From contig OY294047.1 in NCBI GenBank assembly GCA_958510825.1, forward strand, positions 4,712,001 through 4,776,000: a stretch of DNA of 64,000 nucleotides, in the 5' to 3' direction. The notes beneath the pieces were generated by a model that saw only the letters and a program-made list of their open reading frames with translations, had not been told where the DNA came from and did not search any database. Position numbers and translations under genes: made by a program. This document shows, in pieces, positions 58,901-64,000 of this stretch (position 1 is the stretch's first letter; each line of letters opens with the position of its first letter). Source of the DNA: Brachypterus glaber. Its lineage: Eukaryota; Arthropoda; Insecta; Coleoptera; Kateretidae.

Positions 58901-60047
58901 AAATTCCGATTAACGTAACCTTTTTAGGAAAAATTACTTTTATTATAAGGAACAATTTTACCAATTTTAAAAGTAATCCCCCCAAAAACTAAAAATTTAT
59001 TGGGGGTTAAAAAATACATTATTTTTTTTTTCATTTTTGGCAAAAATAAAATAAAGAAAAAAAAGTGATTTTTTAAGTTTTTTTTTTAATTTTTTTATTT
59101 GTATTTCAAAAAAAAACTTATTTATAAAAAAAATGTTTTATTTTTTTAAGTTTTTTGTTTTTCGCAAAAAAAAAAAATAAAAAAAAATTGTTGAAAAGTT
59201 TTTTTTTTTGATTTTTAATTTTTTTCATGTATTTGGGAAAATGCAATAGACAATTTACTGAAAAGGATATAATGGAATGTGTAGCATTATACAGTGCGGT
59301 CCAAAAGTCACCCCCCCTTTTAACTTTTAAACTAGTTGTGATATCGACTTCAAATTTAGAACTCTTAAATAAGACAACTTAAACTATCTTTTAGCATATA
59401 TTTAATATTTTCAGCTCTTAAAATGTGGGCGGGGGGGCATGGGGGACATTTTTTTTAATGGAAAGGGGGTCGTGTGATACATCATTTTAAAGCTTATAAA
59501 ATTCTCTATTTAAACTAACATTTTTAAATTTTTTTAAAATGTTTTTTAAGGTTTTGATTTTTCAATTTTTTGTGCTAAAACATTCGATTTTTTAAGTTTT
59601 TTTTTATAAATTTTTATTTATGTCAACTAAAATTAGTTTAAAAGTATAATTAACATTTTTTTATGATGAAATTAGGCATTTTTAAAAAATTATTTGTTTC
59701 TGTATATCTTCACGTATTGTTTTTATTTTAGGTTCATTCAACCTTCAGAAAACCTAATAATATCTGTGATTTCTCTTGGAGAAGGATGGCACAACTACCA
59801 CCACGCATTCCCATGGGACTACAAAACTTCCGAATTGGGAAAATACAGCTCTAACTTATGCACTGGATTTATCGATTTCTTTTCCAAAATTGGTTGGGCT
59901 TACGACCTAAAAACAGTCTCAGCAGATATGATAAAAAGGCGTGTAAAGAGAACTGGAGATGGATCACATCACGTTTGGGGATGGGGTGACAAGGACCAGC
60001 CCGCAGAAGATTATAAAGAAGCTACAATAATGTATAAAAAAGACTGA
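52746..60047 (+). CDS. Desaturase B: acyl-CoA fatty acid desaturase, 4 coding exons, 343 aa
   Basis: Joining 52746-52935, 53452-53582, 56260-56654 and 59732-60047 gives 343 codons plus TGA. Exons 2 and 3 have exactly the lengths seen in desaturase A (131 and 395 nt), and intron phases are the same (1, 0, 2), so A and B are tandem duplicates. Boxes HRLWSH (80-85), HRLHH (117-121) and HNYHH (259-263) and the NSIAHH motif are intact. The subfamily signature reads QPSE where A has NPSE. Other differences lie in the exon 3 loop (VIQRGREMDVSD against VKIKGKGIDLSD) and the residues around the last membrane segments. Same expected reaction and site as A, but possibly a different chain length or double-bond position. 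Confidence 0.95.
52960..53119. mobile_element. Tc1/mariner-type MITE in intron 1 of desaturase B
   Basis: 160 bp flanked by TA on both sides. Terminal inverted repeats of about 31 bp start CTGTCAAGTGGGGTG and, reversed, CCGTCAAGTGGGGTG. No coding capacity. It begins 24 bp after the exon 1 donor. Confidence 0.75.
53452..53582 (+). CDS. Desaturase B coding exon 2 (first His box)
   Basis: Acceptor after a T9 tract (AG at 53450-53451); split codon G+CT gives Ala64. Encodes GAHRLWSHRSYK and ends with Gln at donor GTAATT (53583). Length is the same as exon 2 of A. Confidence 0.95.
54526..54648. repeat. Hairpin in intron 2 of desaturase B
   Basis: GGACTAAACTTGGCTGTTTT pairs with AAAACAGCCAGTTTAGTCCC, with further pairing inwards (GTTTCC against GGAAAC). 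MITE-like; GGGACTAAACTTGCCG near 54103 is a related fragment. Confidence 0.7.
55115..55376. mobile_element. Right-half fragment of the 6242-6790 family
   Basis: Near-identical to 6527-6790, including the end GGTAAAAGTTCTTTG. The left half is missing. Lies in intron 2 of desaturase B. Confidence 0.8.
55867..56233 (-). mobile_element. Mariner-like element fragment ending next to exon 3 of desaturase B
   Basis: Reverse-complement copy of 13458-13810: shares the terminal segment with GAGATACCCAT, the block ATGCCAGGTCAAATTT and CTTCGTTTTTTCTTATGGG. The outer end (ACAACCTGTA) is about 25 bp before the exon 3 acceptor. The rest of intron 2 is other repeat DNA. Confidence 0.65.
56260..56654 (+). CDS. 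Desaturase B coding exon 3 (second His box)
   Basis: Acceptor TCTACAG ends at 56259, donor GTAAGT at 56655. Encodes HRLHHKYSE, MFFAHIGWLFCRK and NSIAHHHLLGDRPYD. The frame stays open upstream of the acceptor only because it runs into repeat DNA; that part is intron. Confidence 0.96.
56704..57475. mobile_element. Foldback element family F, complete copy in intron 3 of desaturase B
   Basis: Ends TACAGGGTGTTCCGTGAGGA and, reversed, the same. Arms of about 300 bp carry GGGAGCTACGCCCCTTCAAA and ACCAGGAGCGTGCGA. TA borders suggest a Tc1/mariner-type origin. Partial relatives: 49640-50090, 51935-52060, 53620-53760, 61440-61735. Confidence 0.75.
57500..57968. mobile_element. Inverted-repeat element with hammerhead motif in one arm, downstream of exon 3 of desaturase B
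   Basis: Arms share TATTTAAAATAGGCCTAG, CTTCGTCAGAGCTGATTAC and the TTCCATATACTTTTTAATTG segment, meeting at T-rich tracts near 57680. The right arm has the hammerhead-like block CTGAAGATGATC...GATCGAAAGCGCTA. The left arm lacks it (ends joined as GGCCTAGCTTCG). Part of the right arm is doubled. Confidence 0.72.
57917..57952 (+). ncRNA. Hammerhead-like motif with palindromic stem III
   Basis: CTGAAGA (57920-57926), stem II GATC/GATC with a TTTT loop, GAA, then AGCGCT, a self-complementary stem III, then A as the cleavage base. Stem I shows GCC/GGC next to the core. One extra T follows A9. A palindromic stem III implies a dimeric ribozyme. Confidence 0.55.
58254..58403. repeat. Hairpin MITE in intron 3 of desaturase B
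   Basis: TTTAGCTAAAAGAAAAAC...GTTACACAACAATCA pairs with TGATTGTTGTGTAAC...TTTTAGATAAAA, and inside GCTCCGCAAG pairs with CTTGCGGAGC. About 150 bp. Confidence 0.75.
59732..60047 (+). CDS. Desaturase B coding exon 4 (third His box, C terminus)
   Basis: Acceptor TTTTAG ends at 59731; split codon AA+G gives Lys. Encodes IQPSE, EGWHNYHHAFPWDY and the C-terminal WGWGDKD, ending YKKD then TGA. One residue shorter than exon 4 of A, balanced by one more in exon 1. Confidence 0.96.
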
Positions 60048-60077
60048 ATACATTTAAGTACTTAAGTACTTTAGTAA

Positions 60078-60089
60078 AATAAAAATAAA
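60078..60089 (+). promoter_or_regulatory. Tandem polyadenylation signals of desaturase B
   Basis: Two adjacent AATAAA hexamers 31 and 37 bases after the stop codon. The Penelope-like element begins about 65 bp further on. Confidence 0.6.
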
Positions 60090-60197
60090 AGAAAAATTAA
60101 ACCAATTTTTTATACACAAGTCAAAAAATGATAATATTTTAACACTAAGCATAATATAAAGAACTTTCACTTTCGGGTTTAGACCGTGTTAATGGAT

Positions 60198-60257
60198 TTT
60201 CACTTTCCGACGTTTCGTCTCTTACTACTAGAGACATCTTCAGGGATTAATCTGAAA
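60198..60257 (-). ncRNA. Hammerhead ribozyme-like motif, left arm of the Penelope-like element
   Basis: Minus-strand copy of the motif described at 61100-61158, with the same CTGAAGA, stem II and GAAACGTC. Confidence 0.6.
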
Positions 60258-60561
60258 CTAAGTTTCGAATCAACTTGTGTCACTATTTATGACGAGTTGT
60301 GGTTATTCACCCGTGACGAGGTTTTTCCTATCAAAGACTTCCATATTGCAGGTAAGTGGTAACCAGTGTCCCGATTGATATTGTTAGGATGCTTGATGAT
60401 TTCTATCGATTCCCGTATCTTCCTTGGCATTTTTCTGTTTTCTGTTAATATTTGTTTTGTTTCAGACAAATTGATTTTATGACCTGTTTCATGTACATGT
60501 TCGGCTACTGCCGATAAGGAAATTTGTTTCTTTCTTATATTGCGCTCATGCATGAAATCCC

Positions 60562-61026
60562 AGACCCAAACAACAGGACAATAGTGACAATGACAGACAG
60601 ACACAAGTTATACTTCCCTATGTAAGCGGTATCACGGATAAAATAGGTAAACTTTTGAAGAAGTCAGATATTAAGCCTATATTTCGGTCCAACCAAAAAT
60701 TAGGTCAATGTTTGACTTCAACAAAAGACAAAATACCCCTGAGTTCAGAAGGCGTATATAAAATACCCTGCTCCTGTGGTACGGTTTACATAGGTGAAAC
60801 TAAGAGAAAAATTTCTACAAGACTTCAAGAGCATGAGCGCAATATAAGAAAGAAACAAATTTCCTTATCGGCAGTAGCCGAACATGTACATGAAACAGGT
60901 CATAAAATCAATTTGTCTGAAACAAAACAAATATTAACAGAAAACAGAAAAATGCCAAGGAAGATACGGGAATCGATAGAAATCATCAAGCATCCTAACA
61001 ATATCAATCGGGACACTGGTCTTTGA
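60562..61026 (+). pseudogene. Penelope-like element C-terminal fragment: GIY-YIG endonuclease
   Basis: Open frame of about 154 codons. The linker after a lost reverse transcriptase reads ILPYVSGITDKIGKLLKK, followed by the endonuclease core VYKIPCSCGTVYIGETKRK and LQEHERN, with AVAEHVHETGH further on. This is the GIY-YIG domain arrangement of Penelope-like retroelements. The reverse transcriptase is absent (5' truncated). The end is broken: against the left inverted arm, 25 bp are missing just after the codons for NINRDTG, shifting the frame into an early stop. Confidence 0.85.
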
Positions 61027-61099
61027 TAGGAAAAACCTCGTCACGGGTGAATAACCACAACTCGTCATAAATAGTGACACAAGTTGATTCGAAACTTAG

Positions 61100-61158
61100 T
61101 TTCAGATTAATCCCTGAAGATGTCTCTAGTAGTAAGAGACGAAACGTCGGAAAGTGAA
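61100..61158 (+). ncRNA. Hammerhead ribozyme-like motif, right arm of the Penelope-like element
   Basis: Core CTGAAGA (61114-61120), stem II GTCTC/GAGAC with a 9-base loop, then GAAA and CGTC. Stem I can form as TCC/GGA next to the core plus TTTCA/TGAAA beyond an internal loop. Stem III is only the self-complementary ACGT, which would need two RNA copies to pair, as proposed for hammerheads of Penelope-like elements. One extra base lies between A9 and stem II, so activity is uncertain. Confidence 0.65.
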
Positions 61159-61203
61159 AATCCATTAACACGGTCTAAACCCGAAAGTGAAAGTTCTTTA
61201 TAT

Positions 61204-63836
61204 CTTAATGGCCGTGAAAGCTTAAAATCTAAAACTAAGCATAATATGCAAAGTGTTGCTTTTATTTACCTTCAGGGGTTGTTCTGTTTTTTGGTTGTTC
61301 AAAAAATGGATTTTTTTGCTTTTTTATACTTCTCAATATGTGCAGAATATGCTCCTAAAATATTTTTACGAAATTTGTCTTTTTTAAAAAGTTATACATA
61401 TACATAACAAATATATACATAAAATAATAAAATTATAAAATTTTAAGGGTTGATTCTACATAAAATATAATAAAAAGTTCCTATAAACATATGTCTAAAA
61501 ATACGTCGTAAGGGGGATACACCCCTTTGAAAGTGGCTAAAAAATTCGGTTTTTATTTAATAACTCAAAAACCCTTTGAGATACAGCAAGAAGGTTTTGC
61601 ATGTGAACTAATATTAATAAGGCCCATCTTCGTACGTTATTTTTATCTACTTATTTTAACCAGGAGCGTGCGAAATGGGGGGCCTTATCAGTTTGTTGTC
61701 CCAAACTTTTTTATGTGTATCTTTTTTTGATTTTTTGTAAAATGATTAAAATTTTCGTTACGTAATAGTTGAACGTTCCCTAATGGAGTAACCAGTATTT
61801 AAAAAAAATCAAAAATAGATTTTCCTCAGAAAAAAATAGTTAAAAAAAAATTTAAAAAAAACTTTAAATAAACACATGGGAGAGTATATTGGAGATATCA
61901 TTTTAATTTTTAAATTAATACGTCAGTTTAGAATTTTTGTTTAAATCCAAAACAGTTTTAAAATTTCAAACTTCATATTAGATCCGCTATTTTTATTTCG
62001 TAAATTTATAAAGTTTTGAAATCTACGACTATAGAAACCCCCAGGTATTTATTTTTGTTCAAATTCACAAAATTTCAATTACTGACCGCCATATAGAATT
62101 CGCCATTTTGTTATCAAAAATTTAAACCGTATATTTAAAATCTACGACTCAAAAAATAAAAATTGAAAATTGGTTTATTGAATCTTGAGATAATGGGACA
62201 CAAATGAGTAAATTATTTTAAAATTTGTAATTTTACAAAAACTTGAAAGAAACCGCTAGATAGATTTTTTATTTTCGCTAAAAATGTTCTGAGGCATGCC
62301 TTATAGACTAAAGAAAATTTTTGTGTTTTCCCAAAAATAAAATAAAATGCTAAAAACCTATAGTGTAACGTTTGAGGAGGTGTCGTAAATTAGTTATAAG
62401 TAGTACAAAAAAATACATAGGACAAAAAATGTTGGAAATTTGGTCCTCTTTATTTTCACGAAAAACGTTTTTTTTCCTAGAATGCACCGATCTTGAGATA
62501 TTTTTAATAATCCATTTTTTGTGAAAAATACGTAAAAAAATGAAAGTTCCAAATCGAGTTCACAGGTCACAAAATTGTTTTTTTTTATATCCGGCACTAT
62601 AAAAAAAAAAACCCAAGTCAAAACTCCCTGAATTATTTTTAGGTAAAACTACCTGACCTCTGGAGTAACACGATAGAAGAAGAAGTTTACCACTCTAGGG
62701 GCCTTGCTATTTTTTTAGGGCCCCTAAAGCCCAGGCGTGCTCCGAAGAGTTTTTTTTTGGCTAACTGTAAATAAGCTTTATCCCTGGAGGAAAATTTTAA
62801 TGACTAAAAAAAAGGTCCTAGTCTCTCCGGTTTTCCCAAATGACTACAAATTTCCCAACTGTACCACTCCATTATCCCAACATTTGTAATGCGTAATTGA
62901 AAAAAAAACAGCTCATCCCAATTTCCCAACTACCCCACTTTGTATGGTATCCCTATGATCATTAACTCAATAATGTTCCCATCTGGACATTAGACTCGAA
63001 CGTGGTTGGGGGAAGGTGGCGCCTCCCCAACGGGGGGCGTTTGGACTTTTTGGAGCACCCATGCTAAAACCCCTGAAACAAGGTTTATAGGATATATCTT
63101 AGAAACAATTTCACTACGTAAATTTAATTAAATTTAAGTGAAAAAGGTTAAAAAAAAAACACGTAAGAAGAGTCCATTTGCACCTTCCAACTAATTGCAG
63201 GTATAATAAAAAAAATATATTTTTATTTTATATTTTATTATTATTTGGTGTTTACGTGAAATTATTTAAATAGAATCTATAATTTATTTGAGGCGTATAT
63301 ATATTTACAGTATTATTAATTTGAGCCATTTCGCCTCAATGATTATATAGATAAAAAATCTAAAACAGAAAATAAAATTAAAATGTTTTTATCAGGCGCA
63401 CCTATTTCTAGATGCACTGGTAAGGTATTGCGTTTAAAATAATACTTATCTGCTATATCTTCTTTACCTAAAAAATATTATTAGTCAATACCTTACCAAA
63501 GTTTAAAAATGTTGCATAAATAAAGAATTTTTTTTTTAATTTTTAAGTTCTTGATAAATAGTAAAAATAATTAAAAAATAACGAAAAACTGAATAAAAGT
63601 TAACTTCTAACTTTTCGGGATCTAATCTGATTCCGTTTTCAAAGAAAATTATTAGTTTTTTTAAAGAATTTGTGCAATATTTGGCTTTATCAATCAAAAT
63701 AAAAAAACGGTTAATCCTACAATATTACAACAAGAGTGCCTTCTTTATGTATATACTTATACTTATACTCCAATAATAACATTACAAATTATTAAGGACA
63801 GAAATTTTTAATTTTAAACAAAATTATAAAAATATT
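61204..63836. other. Repeat fragments downstream of the Penelope-like element
   Basis: 61440-61735 is a family F arm (AACCAGGAGCGTGCGA). 61740-61785 is a CGTTACGTAATAGTTGAACG fragment. 61900-62670 resembles the 31081-31858 element and ends CTGAATTATTTTTAGGTAA. 62680-63080 is of mixed composition. No gene seen. Confidence 0.5.
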
Positions 63837-64000
63837 AATTTATTATTCCATCAATCTATTTTCTAATCATCGTACAGAGTGATATTGGTAGACTTCAGTA
63901 CCAAGAGTCAACTCTGCACGCTGATTAAGCAAACGGTTTTAGACTTTATTCGCAAAAGGAATATAGCCATTAGATTGATGTAGACTTGTGCGCCATTAGT
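63837..64000. mobile_element. Third copy of the hammerhead inverted-repeat family, cut by the window end
   Basis: Matches the left arm of 35577-36157 from its outer end. About 25 bp are missing between GGTAGACT and TCAGTACC, removing nearly the whole ribozyme core. The remainder runs off the window. Confidence 0.8.

Larger units (their letters stand above)
60154..61203. mobile_element. Penelope-like element with inverted terminal arms
   Basis: Left arm 60154 to about 60550 is the reverse complement of right arm 60832-61203 with very high identity. The arms carry the GIY-YIG C terminus, then a hammerhead-like motif near the outer end. About 280 bp of unique coding sequence lies between them. 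A 5'-truncated copy with an inverted partial copy attached is a known outcome of Penelope-type insertion. Confidence 0.85.

Noticed and set aside
60287..60604. Separate minus-strand gene downstream of desaturase B
   Set aside because: It is the inverted arm of the Penelope-like element, carrying the same endonuclease C terminus.

Overview
The window is AT-rich (A and T tracts are everywhere), intron-bearing, transposon-crowded animal DNA. The two complete genes encode insect-type acyl-CoA desaturases and the third coding trace is an insect-like metabotropic GABA receptor exon. The best reading is an insect with a large repeat-rich genome, plausibly a beetle; the order is an inference.

Layout. 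Positions 1-30,000 hold one convincing coding exon: minus strand 3,719-3,958, the N-terminal part of a GABA-B receptor subunit 1. Around it are short non-autonomous DNA transposons, several with clear 8-bp target-site duplications (TSDs), plus foldback repeats, tandem repeats and microsatellites. Desaturase A (plus strand, four coding exons, 30,597-37,355, 343 aa) follows. Its third intron carries tandem copies of the 3' half of exon 3, two long inverted-repeat elements and a mariner-like foldback element ending about 16 bp before exon 4. From 37,400 to 52,700 there is only repeat DNA: a 236-bp satellite-like array, the 3' end of a non-LTR retrotransposon, an element with terminal arrays of a TTACCTCGAA motif, and many small elements. 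Desaturase B (plus strand, 52,746-60,047, also 343 aa) has the same intron positions and phases as A, so the two are tandem paralogues. A Penelope-like element with a GIY-YIG endonuclease segment lies just downstream of B. The last 3 kb are repeat fragments.

Biology. Both desaturases keep the three histidine boxes and the NxxxH motif of membrane fatty acyl-CoA desaturases. They would act in the ER membrane with cytochrome b5, introducing a double bond into acyl-CoA for membrane lipids, cuticular hydrocarbons or pheromones. The receptor exon is unrelated in function.

Most interesting structures: (1) a complete hammerhead-ribozyme fold (stems I, II and III all pair) in both arms of an inverted-repeat element inside desaturase A, with similar motifs in the arms of the Penelope-like element and two other inverted-repeat families, and deletion of the motif in two copies; (2) a transposon inserted exactly at the intron-2 splice donor of desaturase A, whose TSD duplicated the donor; (3) transposon ends lying 16-25 bp from other desaturase splice sites; (4) a 352-bp tandem amplification of half an exon. 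All calls come from reading the sequence by eye; no homology search or folding program was run.
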